Shown: positions 26,729 to 39,736 of the stretch, piece after piece
Position numbering within the stretch: position 1 is the first letter of the stretch
How the letters are laid out: each line of letters opens with the position of its first letter
From: Climacteris rufus
Taxonomy: Eukaryota > Chordata > Aves > Passeriformes > Climacteridae
Direction of reading: 5' to 3'
DNA: 64,000 nucleotides
Assembly: GCA_013398175.1 (NCBI GenBank)
Contig: VZRZ01002434.1
Location: forward strand, 1,804,019 to 1,868,018
Translations under genes and position numbers: made by a program
The notes under the pieces: model-generated
Database searches by the model: none
What the model was told of the DNA's origin: nothing
The model's input: the letters and a program-made list of their open reading frames with translations, nothing else

Positions 26729-27984
26729 GGCTCTCTGAAGCCTTTAGATGTCAAGATCTCTGTAGATGTGTGTCGTGTGAAATAATTCACATACACATTT
26801 TAGTTCACTACACCGTTTGCCTTTTACTTTCATCAAAATGTAATATCCACAAATTGATGCAGAGACGAAGGGACCATACATGTTAACATCAAATCAGCAA
26901 AAAACATCTGACACAGGGTCATTTTCCCTCTTAATCTCAACGATCTCACAGTTCTCTTGCTTTGGGCACGTGTGCCTGTTTTACAGTGTGGATGCTCATT
27001 TTAAAAGGAATACTTACAGGCGCATGCTCAGAGTGGTTGGCATCATTGATTTCATCACCATAACATCATTAAAGAGTCATCTTTTTTATAAAATTAAGAA
27101 ATCTATGATGCAGACTGATGCATGGATTGTGTGATTTCAGTGTTCATTGAAGAAGCTAAACACTGTCTGAACAGCACTAGAAGTATTCCATGTAGTCCTG
27201 CAATGCCTTTCAATCCTGCCATAGGTTCCAGCCATTTCAATATTTTAGCCCCTATTGTGCTTGGTTCTGACCCAGCAAAGCTCAGCAGCCTTTCCTTACC
27301 TTGGGAGTCTCCCTGAAGTCTGTTGGGTTGTTCGTAGTTCCTACGAGCTTTGCTTTCTGGTGGCATCTAGTGCACTAATCTGTCTTCCAGCACACTTTTT
27401 GTTCCTCTTCTCCCCATTACTTCAAAGTATGGATTTTGTAACAGCTGTATCTTTATTATTCATTGGGTACCAAGGTGAAGAAACCAGATTCGTGTCATCT
27501 TATGCAGGAGGCTACCCCAAGTCTTGTGAGATGAAAAACCAGTCAGGGCATAACTGAAAGGGCACTGTCCCAAACTCATAATTCCTGAAAAACCCTACTG
27601 CAGTTTTCTTAGGCTTGCCATAAAATTTCAAGGACCAGCATTATTTCTGAAGTGCAGACTACCTAAGCAAGGATCTTATATGAAAACTGGGAGTGATAAG
27701 CGGTAATTTTTATGTTGGTTTCCTTTGAATTTCTGGAAGCAGATTATTCTTCCCATTTGCATTGTTACTTGAAATGTTGGTAAGTTTCTGCCAGCCTGTA
27801 ATCCACAGTAGCTGCTCATATTTAAAACATGTCACAGTCCTGACATGTTGGGAAGTACCTCAGCCCAGTATAATATTTGGCTTTCAAATTTTTATTTTGC
27901 AACAAGAGGACCAACAGTCTAGATCGGCAAAAGCAACTTTGGTTATTAGAGTTCGGACATGAACTTGGCTTGCTAATGCCAGAG

Positions 27985-28065
27985 AAATACAAGAGCCTCC
28001 TTTCATGCTCTTAATGAAATCATTAATTATGTCAGCAGCTCAAACGATACATCTCCACACACTTT
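27985..28065. promoter_or_regulatory. Candidate distal regulatory block
   Basis: A compact block with 'cttaatgaaatcattaatta' followed by 'tgtcagcagctcaaacgata' combines several TAAT cores with a TGTCAGCAG element resembling MAF- or MEIS-type sites. It lies in unique DNA about 12 kb upstream of the coding start. Function is inferred from motif density only; conservation has not been tested. Confidence 0.22.
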
Positions 28066-29243
28066 ACATTACTTTGCAAAAGGGTAGTCACATAGAAATC
28101 TTAGGAAAAAAATATTCTTAAATTCTAAATTCATAAATTCTAATCATGAATAGATTTCTGGTTGCAGGCATCTGTACAGTCATTTTGTCTCATCCTCTTA
28201 TTCTGACATACTTTGACTGAAGATTCTGTTATTGCTTGTGGAAAAAAAATTCAACTGAACAATATATCCATATACTGTTGCCTTTTTGCAACCTAAATGA
28301 ACTTCCTGAGCCTGAAAATTTGCCATGCTTCTGATTAGCAAAGAAACCATCTCAAAAGACTTCTTTCTTATAGCTAAAATTTGCTGTACCTTACTGTGAC
28401 CCTTGCTATACTTCCTATCATTAATAAATAGCTGTTTTGATTAAATAATCAACTTGTTGACAATATTATAAATAATAATTAAATTATTTATCTTTCAAGA
28501 TTTAAGTAGACACAGCTTCATGCTTTAAAACAGCCTCTGTTATAGAAATGAGCCTTTATATATTATAAATAAAACCAGATTCCAACTGCTAAAATCAAAA
28601 GAAGTCTGAGGGAAAACTGTTTCCAATCACACAGCTATGATACTGCTATCTGTGCTGGAGTACATTTAGGGAGACAGAGAACTTTTGAAGTAAAGCAGGG
28701 ACTGACATTCAGATTGGTTTTATTAATCTACCACATAAAATAAATAAAATTAATTTTTTATTCTGAGAAGGTGAATTCCAATGCTACTGCTTGTTTCAGT
28801 AAACACTCATTCATTATCTTTCCCGCATCACTGAAGATGGAGCTTATCTATGCTGTGACAGCATAAATAGAATAAAAACCATAGTAGCATGGCAAATACA
28901 GCAAAATAAACAAGGTGATATAAATAAATCAAAATTGCACTTTGTTGTTTTGTTTATGGCTGAGCCCTGTATTCACATGCCTTGTCACAAGATCATGAAA
29001 CTATAATGAAACTTCTGTGAAATAGACTGGAAAAAAAATCCCAATATTTCTTCCCAAAACACAGGAATGTTTTCATGGAACTTTGTACATGGAAAGTTTT
29101 GTACTTAAAGGTGTGATTGTATTATTTCCAAAGTGCTTCCAGCAAGATCCTGGAAACAATAACAGAAATGCAGGTAAACTTTGACTATGTCCCATGCCAA
29201 TATTCTTAAGGAACTTTCCAGTACAGGGCTTGGATCTTTAACT

Positions 29244-29273
29244 GGGATTTGAGAGAATGGGATTTGAGAGAAT
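29244..29273. repeat. 15-base direct duplication
   Basis: Two perfect adjacent copies of GGGATTTGAGAGAAT. It is probably a replication-slippage duplication. Confidence 0.9.
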
Positions 29274-32200
29274 GGTTTCAGGTCGGTGAACTGACTGGCA
29301 TGGTTTGGTTCTTTGGGGAAGCTTGAAAGGCTTGGTACCTTCCTTATGAATTACCTAAGCAGGTAATGTAAAACTTCAGATGTTTCTCAAACAGCTATGA
29401 TAACAGAGCACTGCAATCGAGCTGTGCACACAAATAAAAAAGCCAGGATGGAAAAGCTTGGGTGTTGGGGTATAAATCAACTGTAGTAGGTAAACTTATT
29501 ACAGAAGTGAGACATCCACAAAGGGCAATGATAGACTTAAGTGATTAAAAAAAAAAAAAAACAAAACAGAGAAAATACCTACTTTTCATACTAAGGTGAA
29601 AGTTCAGGGATAGGAAGGCTCAAATACTCTGTGTTGTAACCCAGCTGAAGCTGACTGAGGTTCATGTAAGAATTGCAGTTACAGAGAAAATGACATACCT
29701 GAGAACTTTCGCACTTGGCAAAATATCTCTGCCCTACATCAATGGGATGAAATAAGACAGAGAAAGTCACAACATTGTTTTGAACATGCTGTAGTTCTTC
29801 CTGTCTTTAAGCAACCCATATTTGACAACATTCCCATTTTCTTTCCCTCCTCAAAGGAGGTTGTGTGCCTTTTGCAACCCCAAAGGGAGAAAAACCCCCA
29901 ACACCCTAGAGTTCTTCTCACTAATACTATTCACAGCTGTCTCTAGTTTGACTTCTAGACTCTTTTTTTGGCTAATGCAGCTCTCAGATAAGTTTCCAAT
30001 CTCTTTCTCTTGGCTAAGTCCCAAATCTCCTCCTCTATCCACATCCTCATAAACTGTTCATTTCTTCTGTTCAGCAACACCCTGTTTAAATTTCACTTTG
30101 CACTGGGCACTGAGTTTCATTACACTTCTATACTTGGCCATTTAGAACCATATCCAGATGATCTTTTATATTCAGATATTTTCCTCTTTCGACATCTTCA
30201 GGAGATATCTTGAATACAAAAGCTTTCATCAGAGTCCTTCACCCCTGCCTTTTAACCCTCAGCCACTGCAAATTATTTACTGCCTTGTCTGTTTAAAGAC
30301 TTGACCAATATCATCCTCTTTGCTAGTTGTTTCAGTCCCGCAATTTATACCCTTCTTGGCCTTCAGATTCCCCTCCCCCCCTTCTTTCCTAAAAGGTCAA
30401 GCAAACACAAAAGAAAAATCACCAAAACCAACAACAACAAAACAAAAAACAAGCCACCTTTTATCCCTCCTTTTAGATCCTTTCACAACTGAACTTGACA
30501 TTACCTGGTTGCTCAGTTCTTTCTATTTCCTGTCTCTACACTAACAGAGCTTCCCCACTTTCCCTGCCTGTTCATCCACATCTAACTCTCATCGCCCTGT
30601 GCTTTCTATCCTCGTGTCCCTTATACCATTAAACCACTTCTTTACACACCTTTAAATTTCATCTGAAGCTTTATCTGCCTTGATTTAGTCAGGGGGCTGG
30701 AATGATACAAAGCTATCTGAAATGGGAATTTGGGATTATTGCTATCCCATTTGCCCTCTCCCTATTTTCTTGTTTTGTTCCCCTGTTGCAACTTGCCCTC
30801 AAACTGTGCTGTTAAGCAGAAGGTATTTTTGTAGCACAGGAACCTACAGCTCTTTGGCTCACTGGCACCCTGGAGTTGTTTTCTATTGTGCAAAAACTCT
30901 GTAGAATATACAGGGGATCTCGGAGGCCCCAGTACTTGGCAAAACTTAACAAGACTGTCTTAGTTCACCTTTTGTGTGTTTATGGGAAAGGCCTTAAAAT
31001 TTAACAAAGAAATTGTTTAGTACATTCTTACAAGCACGTTTTTTTCTCTTTTGTCGGTAAATGTGTTTTGAGGCCTAACAAGTAAACAGCTTACACAAGC
31101 CTGAGCCTGAAGCTGAGCACCTGCAGCTCAAATAAGATCATCATTGTTTGAGTAAGGTTTAAATAATTTAGTACAAATTGGCTTTCTTATAGGTGTTGAC
31201 AAGCACATCATCACTACTTACTAATGAGTACAGGATTCCAGAGGCCTGCATAGATATCACACTCCTCCTCAGACTGCGCATGTGTCCCTCGAATCAAAGT
31301 ATTTCACAAACAAGCACCTGGAGACCTTGACTAAAAGCCACCTGCTCTGAAGAGGTTGGGTAGACAGATTGCACAGCGTGCAGGTGGCCTTCACAGCATG
31401 GCTTGTTGATATTTCTGATATCTGGAGTCACTGAAATAAAGTTTGCTTCCCTTCCTCCCACACACAGACCCAACCCCTTATGCTGGTTGGCTTCATGAAA
31501 GGAGTTTTTGAGTATGGCCTCTAAGAGTCTGGCACAACCTGACAGTGACTGCAGTGACAGAAGAGATGAATCTAACAAACCCTGCCTTTGTGGCAGGACA
31601 GGCTCTTCTTAATCAGGCTCACTGATTACCTTTTGGCCTGATATTGCAAAAATAGTGATATTTGGTGAAAAGAGGACAAAGACATCCAAGGGATAATTAG
31701 TGATAAGCAACCATCTGAGAGGCTTCACCATGTATTGCACATTTTTTCCTATTCATGCCTGTACTCCATGAACTGTTCATGAGAAGCCACACAGATGTAA
31801 TGAGGTCTGACATTCCCCACTGGGTCCTGCAAGCTCTTTATGCAAATGAGATCCCTCAAATTTAATGTCATTTTTTTCTGATCTGCTGGTTCTTGTAGGA
31901 GTTTCAGTGCTGTGCTTTCAAAGATGGAAAACATAGAGAGGGGAAGAACTCTGTTAGGTCTGAGCACATGAGGAATTTCTTCAATGACAAGGATCTCAAA
32001 GATTCTCTGAAAAGGACTGGAATAGCCACATGTCCTGAAGGATTTACTCTTTGTGGAAAGCCCAGGAGTCTTTTCTCTCTGTGTGTACACATAATTTCAA
32101 AACTGCTACATTACTCAGGGCTGAGGCAAGAAGTTTATCACATCTCCATGCTCAGATACTGTCCTTTGCCAAAAGCATCATGAAGCAGACTGCTCTGGTC

Positions 32201-34779
32201 ACTTTAGGCCTGCTTGTTCTGTATCAGAGGCAAGGCTCATTGAAGAGGGTAATTCGAGTTAGTCAGCCAGCAAGTGCAACACTTCAGCAGGACAAAGATG
32301 GGAAAACCACTTAAAGGTGATGTTTCTAACCTGGTAGTCTACAAAGCTATTGAGAAACCCAAATATTTCCAATACAATCAAAGCCAAGCCCTTGCTGTTA
32401 TTCTGATCCACAGTTTGAAGTGGTGACTATGGCCTCCTTATGTCAAGGTGTGTAATACAACCTTGGATCTCAGTTCTGTCAGCATAGCAACCTCCAGATC
32501 CCTCCTGAAGCTGTCCTCAGGCTTCACTAAGTATAGCTTGCTTTGTTTCCACATGTGAGGCCAGCCCTGAGTCATACGACTGCTCGCAGAAAACTCCCAT
32601 GTGTCATTCCCTCACCTGCTATGTCCAGAACCTGTGTAAGACTCGGGTTGTCTCAAGGGCTCAGAAGATGGAGTGATTTCAATAAGAGCAACAGAACCCA
32701 GGAAGTTTGACTGTAAATGTTCCATCCTGTCCAGAGCCAAAACTCTTTTGGGCACCTTTACGTTTCCATCTCCCACAGCCACTGAAATTGCTTCAGGCAT
32801 CTGGCTGAAATAAAGTAGTCAATATTCCTAAGAAACAGAAAACAGTTTTTAGAGAACACCATTTCTAGGTCAGACCAAACACACAGAGTAATATTTCTGA
32901 TTTTAAGTGAGATGAAATCTGGAGGTGAAGGAGCATTTAACTTAATCTCAATGTAAGGCAAACTGTTATAAGAAACAGTTTCGTCATCTTATGATAAACA
33001 AATAATAGCAAATAACTTTTATAGTTTATCCTTATTTATTTCTTCAGGTTAATTGAATTTCAAATTTGATAATCTAGTAAATTTAGAACCCTAACCTGCA
33101 AGGGTTAATTGAAACTCCTAAAAAATGTGCTTATTCATGTCTGCTGCTGTCCAAGATTATTATGCATTGTGTCATGGGCAACTCTCCAGGCTACATTTCA
33201 CTATGCATGGCCTGATGAAAGCAAGTCAGGTGGTCATTCCACTTGGATTATTGCAACTCAGGGTTCACAACCTATGGGACATCATGTCTGGAAAAGAAAC
33301 CACACTGTGAGATGAAAGAACATTCCAAGCTGGGAGAAGGGATGGCCATAGAAGATGCTGACCACCATCCAAATGAAGTGAATGAAGAGAAGCAGTCTGT
33401 TTTCAGTGAGAGCTGGACTGGGTCCCACAACTTCTGGGAAGAGTTTAAAGATGCACTTTGTTCACTGAGAGTTAGGGACTCATGAAAATGGATAATTAAT
33501 GTGGTATGAAAAAAGAGAATACAGGATCATTTTACTTTCATAGGAGCAAAGGAAGGAGCAAAGCACATCTGAGTCAGAGCAGAGGATGCATCTAACCATT
33601 CCAGTCATCTCTACTTTTTAAAACAAATAGCAAGAAGCAGCAAAGTTCCTGGAAGGCAGACTGGAGATTACCAAAAACAATTAGATTAACAAAACCAAGG
33701 TGCATAAAACAAAGATATGTACTTCAGAAATGTTAGCAAATAAAGGCTGTGCTCGTGGTAGAGCTTGTTATGGTACCTTGCTGTCCAGAATCACAGGCAC
33801 AACTTCAGGCTTCACCCCAAATGAGTTCTTTCCAGCAGCCTAGGTGTGGAAAGGCAGCCTGTCTCCTTAGCTGGGAAGTCAAATGATGATCCTAAGTGCA
33901 ACTTTCTCTTGTGTTCCATAAGCTAAAGAAATGGGAAAGATCAAGCAGAACTATATCAAAGAAAACCATGCCTTTAACTGTACTAGCCCTGTGTGGCTAT
34001 GGGGAAGGACAGAGTCCTCCTTTTCCCCCCAAATTATCTGCAAACGTAAGGATAAAAAAGTATGTCTTAACCACACCAGACCTGTGTGCCACCAGAGAAG
34101 GAGACTTCTTCCTTTTTCCTAGCTCAGCCCTTCTTTTCACAATTTTCAATTCCCTTCCACTGTTGTGTGATGGCTGCCTGGACTTCTCCTTGTTTAACCA
34201 AAAATCCTAAGCTGCTCAGAATAACTGTTAGATGGGAATTTTTCCTTTGCTAAATATTCCTTTTTACCCACTGGAAAAATATCCATTAATCACAGATGCA
34301 ATTGGAAAGGTTTTTAGGTCTGGGATGGGATGGAACTGTGAGAAACTAACAGTCCAGGATTAAGACTCTGAATCAGAGAAGGGAAGGACTTGAGCTCTGG
34401 TGTCCCACATCCCACATGAGTACATTAACCACTAAGCTATTCCAAGGCAGGAGGTGAGTCTGTCTCCTCTCATAAAAATGTCTAAAGGGATGGATTTTGT
34501 TCCAACACAGCACAAAAACAAATTGCAAAGCTCCCCCCGCCCCCACCTTTAAATTGAATTCTTGTTCTTCAGCCAGCCCCAGCTTGGTATTAGTTTTGTG
34601 TACGTTAAATAGACCAGACACGTTTCTTCCTGTTGGTATTTAATAGATATTCAGTAAAAGGGAAAAAAAAAAAAAAGAAAAAAAAGAGAGAGAGACAGAG
34701 AGAAAAAAAAGAGTTCTATCTATACTGAGATATTTAAAGCTGAAGTCAAGACCAGACCTAGAGAGAAGCAATGCTACAG

Positions 34780-36960
34780 CTCGAGGTTTGGGAGCTCGGC
34801 CGGGGCCGCACCACCATGGACAGCGCCCCGGGGCTCCCCTGCGCCGGCCGCGGGACGGCCTCGGGAACCGACCGCCGGCTCCCCGCCCTCCACCCTGAAA
34901 TTACTCCTGTCGGTGTCTGCTGGGTTCTAGGAACCAGACAGAAGATTTGGCAAGGCTCTGCTCAGCTCCGCACAGCTTTTCGGAGTTTTGTTTCCCCCTC
35001 CTCGCCGCCCCGCCCTGCCCGCCCTTTCTCGAGCGCATTAAATTAAATGCATATTGTCCAAATAAATAGCGCGTTGTGTCAGGAGCCGAGCTGGGGGAAC
35101 TCCGGCCGCCCCTCGACTGGGAGAGGCGGCTTTGCTCAGCTACTCTGTCATTGTTTAATAAAGGAGATTAGTCTGTGCAAATGGAGTGCCACGGAATGTC
35201 TGGGGCTTGCTGATGGGGAGGGAAAAAACGGGTTTTTCTTTCTCCTCGAGCAATCTTTTCACTCAGTAAGAGGATTGCACCCCGTCAGATGTGGACTAAG
35301 GAGTTTCTCATCCCCGGCGGCCACCGGGGAGTCAGAGGAGAGAAAAGTAACCTTCATGAGGACTGGGTACAGCAGAGCACACCGGGGTTAGGCTGGGGGC
35401 AAGAGTGAGTATGTGCTAGAAAGCGCCTCAATCTGCAAGCAATCGTGTCTGCTACCAGTTGCACAGCAGCCTTGCCCTCAAGCCCACCCTGGGAGGCTTG
35501 GAAAAAGTTATGGGGCTTCGCACCTCGCCTGCAGAGAGCTGTATTCGCTGGGTTTTAACCTTGCTGGATCAGGGAGGTTGTACAAGGCAGGGGATTTCTG
35601 GTCCTCGCAGGACGAGTCCAGCAATCACTGTTGTGCCGCTCCCTTCCCTTCCCCGCCAGACTCTCCAGCAGTCAGCACGCCTATGTTTTTTTGCTGAACA
35701 CCATTTTTTCCACCCTGGGAAGACTGGGGAGGTTAAACTCCCCGTCTGAACCGAAGCCCTGGACGAGTGCAACTGAGGTTATAGAAATCCGGGAGGGGAA
35801 ATGACGAACATGCTTTATTGTGAATAAAACAAGAGGGAGGAGGGAGGGGCGGAACTTCACAGAGGTGAAGGATGGGAAGTTTGCAGAGCTGGGGATTCAG
35901 CCCGTCTCTGAGCACCGGGCGGGGGTTTAGTCATTATTTCCCTCTGTTTCCCTGAGGCTCCATGGGCACCTCCTCCCCAATGAGCTGAACCTGTCCCACT
36001 CTCTGGCTTCTGGGGGGAGCCCGGTCACACACCCGCCCGCAGCCCCTGGCCCTATTCCCCGCTCGGGAATTACGTGCCAAACCTGGAACAGGGACTTATC
36101 TTCCTAGCCAAGCTCCCAGGTCAACTTCCTCGTAGCAAAGCTGATTTATGCCTGTTTATATGTATGGAAAAAGGAGGCAGAAGCCAAACGCGGCATCCCT
36201 CCAAAATCTCATTGTCTTTGAGGCGGGAAGACGGGAGAAAGTGAAGGCATAAAACCTAAAATGATAAGGTTTGCCTTGTCGTGGCAGAGAGGGCTTGACC
36301 AGAAAGGCAAACACAGGGTTTTGCCTCACCACTCCGCGGCTGAAGCCTTTTCCAGGTCCGACGAAACGACCGGGTGCCTCCGTGCGCCCGGCTGGATAAA
36401 CACCCAGCCGCCGCAAGCTCCTCGTCCTGGCGGGGAGCCCTGCCGTCACCGAAGCCCCTGCAGAAGTGTGGTTTTTCCTCTCTCCCAGACACGGGACTAG
36501 CCGTGCCCGTGGGTGCTCCGTGCGCGGAGCGATGCTTTGGCTCAGGTGTGGGGATGGGAATCGCGCCTAAAGCATCGCTCCGCCAGTTCTCCCTCTCGTC
36601 CAACCTCATCCTCTCTCACTCCGCCGAGGCCAGGGGACCCCCGGAGCTGCCAGGGCGGAGCAGTGGGGCCGGTGGGCTGAGATGCTGCAGGTGGTGGCGG
36701 GTCCCTCCCGGGAGCCTTGACCCCGGTGCGCGCCTCCAGCCGCATCCCGGGCGCCGTCCTGCGGGGCAGGGAGGGTACAAACCCCAGGTGAGGGGGCTTT
36801 TCTCCCCATCCTGCCACGGAGCAGGGCTCAGGCTTGCGGTGAGCCTTGGGAGCAGGAGTTTGTTCACGGGTTAAGCATCTGTGTACGTGGCAGGTGAAAA
36901 AGCGCTGCGCGGGTTGTTGCAGATGAGTCTGCAGCGGGGGGCGGGGGCCAGGGGGGGCAC
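34780..36960. promoter_or_regulatory. CpG-rich region upstream of PTHLH (distal part)
   Basis: From about 34,780 the base composition changes sharply to GC-rich with many CpG dinucleotides (for example 'ggccggggccgcaccaccat' and 'ccggccgcgggacggcctcg'), with AT-rich islands in between. One of these has 'attaaatgcatattgtcc' near 35,041 and another 'cattgtttaataaaggagat' near 35,150, resembling octamer and SOX-type sites. Such CpG clusters are typical of vertebrate developmental gene promoters, and mammalian PTHLH uses several promoters. It could hold a distal first exon, but I cannot place a transcription start. Long open frames here on both strands follow from low stop-codon density. Confidence 0.6.
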
Positions 36961-37042
36961 GGAAGCATGGGATGATAGTGAGTCTCCTAATGCCTTTGGC
37001 ACTGCTCAGTTCCTGCTGTATTAGCACAACCATAGTTGGGTT

Positions 37043-37043
37043 N
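37043..37043. other. Single undetermined base
   Basis: One N in unique sequence at the end of the distal CpG-rich block, just upstream of T-rich tracts (37,064-37,111) that probably lowered base-call quality. Confidence 0.98.
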
Positions 37044-37164
37044 AATATTGTTAGTTTTCTTTCCTTAATTTATTTTTTTTTTTTCCCTCTCCTTTTTTTT
37101 TTTTTTTCCCCCCAAGCCCACTGAGGCAGAGATGAAGCAAACTCAGCCATAGGAAGGTGGTTAG

Positions 37165-37260
37165 TGATGTCACAAGTTTGGTCTTTTCAATAAAAGCAAT
37201 GGAGAAGGGTCTCCCTCACTATATATATTAGGAGAAGCTTCTGTTCTTCATAATAAAAAG
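37165..37260 (+). promoter_or_regulatory. Candidate TATA promoter with CRE-like site
   Basis: A TGATGTCA at 37,165-37,172 (one mismatch to the CRE palindrome TGACGTCA) lies about 50 bases upstream of a TATATATA at 37,220-37,227, in + orientation, about 2.8 kb before the PTHLH start codon. Mammalian PTHLH has both TATA-containing and GC-rich promoters and responds to cAMP, which makes this geometry plausible. I cannot identify the first exon's donor site with confidence, and AT-rich TATA-like strings arise by chance. Confidence 0.28.
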
Positions 37261-37714
37261 AGCAGCAAAGGGGGAAAGCACCTGCTTTTAACACCCTTTA
37301 TTTAGCCTTAATCTGTTACAGAATCAAAACTCTGTAGGGCTGGATTTTTGAAAAGTATTGCTTTAAAAAAAAATTAACTTTTTTTTTTTTTTTTTTTTTT
37401 TAAAACATAAAACTTAGTTTTGGAAGCGATTGCTGAGAAGAGCATCCACTGTTGGCCAGGGTGATCTCTGAGAGGCACAGACAGCTGTAACTCAAGGAAA
37501 AGGTGAAGTAATAAATAGTGAAGAAATTTCAGTATTCTGAGTTTATACAGGCTATTTATTTTTCCTGAGTCTGTAAGGGTTGGTGTGTGTTGGTTTTTTT
37601 TTAAATTTTTAATTTCTGGGAGGGAGGAAATTCTAAAAATATTTGATGGACGTTCTACCTGTAACATGAGCAATAGACCTATGACTGTGTGAGGGCTATT
37701 TTCAGGGGATCTCA

Positions 37715-37900
37715 CAATTATTTTTAATTAGTCGAAAGCACAGTGTGAATCAAAGAAGCCTATTAGCTATGCATTTTAATTTATAGCCTACCAGGTGTTC
37801 AGGGAATTTATTTACAGCATAAACGATTTAATGTTTTCAGCATGATTTCTATTTCAGCTCTTGTGTTGTCGTTTTTATTTGCCTGTGTGGTATGGAATTT
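37715..37900. promoter_or_regulatory. AT-rich block inside the promoter region, candidate conserved element
   Basis: About 190 AT-rich bases interrupt the CpG-rich region. They contain TTAATTAG, ATCAAAG (a TCF/LEF-type core), 'ctattagctatgcatttt' and 'catgatttctatttcagctc'. There is no open frame or mobile-element signature. The contrast with the flanking CpG islands and the motif content suggest a promoter-proximal enhancer. This is inference. Confidence 0.3.
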
Positions 37901-38517
37901 GGCTGAGACGGGCTTTTACATTGTGGCAGCAAGTGTGGTTTAACGTAAAATAACCTGCAGGTAGAAAAACGCTTTGCTTTGCACCTAAACTCTCTCCAGA
38001 GAGCCCTCCTTAATCCGGGGAAAGGATGAGAAGGAGCAAGCAGCCAGCACGCCTCAGTGTTTTCTTGCGGCTATTGAGGGTGTTGGGAAAGCCTTCCCTG
38101 TAAATCAGGCTGTCAGCGGCACGGCCAGCGACCCCAGCGCACCCGGGGGCAGCGGCGGTGCCCGCGGCGGTCCCTGGGGGGGTCGGCGGGGCGAGGGGTC
38201 CCGGGATGCTGCCCGGACCGAGCCGGTCCCCAGGGGCTCTCTGGCACGGCGTGCGGACAGCCCGGCCTCTGCCGTCGAACAGCGAGAGAGCCGCGTGCAG
38301 GGCATTCCCCGCTGGAAGAGCTGCCGGGGATGGGGGCGAGGGGTGCTCCATCCCCCCCGGCTCCGTCCCTGTGCCTGCCTTGGAGCAGCCGGGGCAGCTT
38401 CTTGCACAAGGCTGGAGAAAGGTTGTGTTCCCCTCGGTTTTTACATAAGCGCTCTCCCGGGATGGAAAGGTTTGGTCCCTCCGCCGGGGGCTGCGGGGTT
38501 CACCGGCCGCCCTCCCG

Positions 38518-38560
38518 CCACCGCTCCGGCCACCGCTCCGGCCACCGCTCCGGCCACCGT
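38518..38560. repeat. 12-base GC-rich tandem repeat
   Basis: Three to four copies of CACCGCTCCGGC lie within the CpG island, followed by a diverging CACCGTGGC. It is a small minisatellite in promoter-proximal DNA. Each unit is a multiple of three, so all frames stay open through it. Confidence 0.85.
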
Positions 38561-39736
38561 GGCTGCCCGCCTGGCACGGGAGCGCAACCTGACACAGAGG
38601 TTTGCGGCAGAGCCCCGGCCAGGCTGAAGGAGGGCGAAGTGGAAGGCGGAAAAGGGAGAGGAGGAGAAAACTTTCCACTACTTTACTTTTTTGGCCAGGA
38701 GCGCCTGTGTTCATAGACTGAGTCCTTCCCCCAACCCTCCCCTTTAGCCCCCCCTCTTCACGAGCGTACAATTATCATTAGGAATCGACCCTCCAGCTAA
38801 TAGGGGAACGGCGACCAACAACGGTAGGTGCGTGAAAGGAAAGGCGGCAACAGTCCCGGGCAGGGCTTTGGGGCTTGAGCTAAAAAGTGTCCCCACTGAT
38901 GTGAAGCATCGCCCTGCTACGGCAGGGGAGGCGCTGACCTGGGGGTAAATACAAAAAGGGAGAGCTGGAAGGTGAGAGAGAGAGGAGTCGGGCTGCAGAA
39001 GATGCGAAGAGCTTGGCCGGAGTCCTTGGGGTCCCCTGAGTGCATGTGCTGTTGGGTGTTTCCCTTTCTCCTCTCCTTTTTGACTCCGGTCCCGGGAAGC
39101 GCTGATTCCTAGTCTCCGTTTTGGCTGTGGGTATCCCGCCCGGGCTCTCTCCGCACATGTTCCTAGGGCGCCATCTCTTTGCAAACCCTCCGTCCGCCCG
39201 CAGGTCTCCCAGAGGCTGCTCCGGAGCGTGTGAACATCGCAGGCTCCAGCCCAGTCCAACCTGCCGAGCCAAGCATGCTTCCCAGCCCCTGAGCCTGCCG
39301 GGCTCCTCTCAGACCTCTCGGGCTCTCCACATAGGCAGCGAACTTGGCTTGAGTTCCCTCTCCTTGTCACTGTTGGGGACCAAACTTTCCGGCAGCTGAG
39401 GACGTGAACCTGACCCTTTTCTTTTGCAGAGGTATACTGAAAGACAGCTGTAGAGATGCGTCCCCCCTCTCACCTCAGCATGAGTGTGTTTGTGTGTCCG
39501 CGCCTGTGTTTGCAGAGAAGTAGGCAGCTGAGCTGACTTTTGGGAATCTTTCCTTATCTGCAAAGAGGGCTTCTCCTGTAACCTAAAGCCCTGAGAGAGT
39601 GGATTAGCGGACCAGAACTGAACAAGGCTCAGGGAGCTAAAGGGAGACGCTCTCTCGGCCGATTCAACTGAGAGCTGGATGCTTTTTTGACTAATATCGA
39701 GAGAGATCTCGCCTGCGGGCAGCGAGACACACAGAG

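Larger units (their letters stand above)
26729..34779. other. Intergenic DNA upstream of the PTHLH promoter region
   Basis: AT-rich unique DNA with no recognisable gene. It contains a 15-base direct duplication (29,244-29,273), AT-rich blocks near 27,990-28,060 and 28,400-28,560 with TTAAT/ATTAAT cores, a C/A-rich stretch near 30,400-30,460 and a short acidic open frame at 33,243-33,485 that I could not identify. A GA/A-rich simple stretch at 34,662-34,710 marks the transition to the CpG-rich region. Confidence 0.55.

Noticed and set aside
33243..33485. 80-codon acidic frame with protein-like composition
   Set aside because: I considered an exon or a degraded transposase, but there are no convincing flanking splice sites and no family I recognise.
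1..34779. Exons of CCDC91, the neighbour on the 5' side of PTHLH in mammals
   Set aside because: No coiled-coil coding exon or CpG-rich start was found in this interval, so the neighbour must lie beyond the window.
36374..37033. Overlapping 160-codon frames on both strands
   Set aside because: Same GC-rich composition effect; no domain, no splice structure and no recognised homology.
38010..38771. 253-codon open frame on the minus strand upstream of PTHLH
   Set aside because: It lies in CpG-rich DNA where stop codons are scarce, overlaps equally long frames on the + strand, is Arg/Pro/Gly-rich by composition and resembles no known protein.
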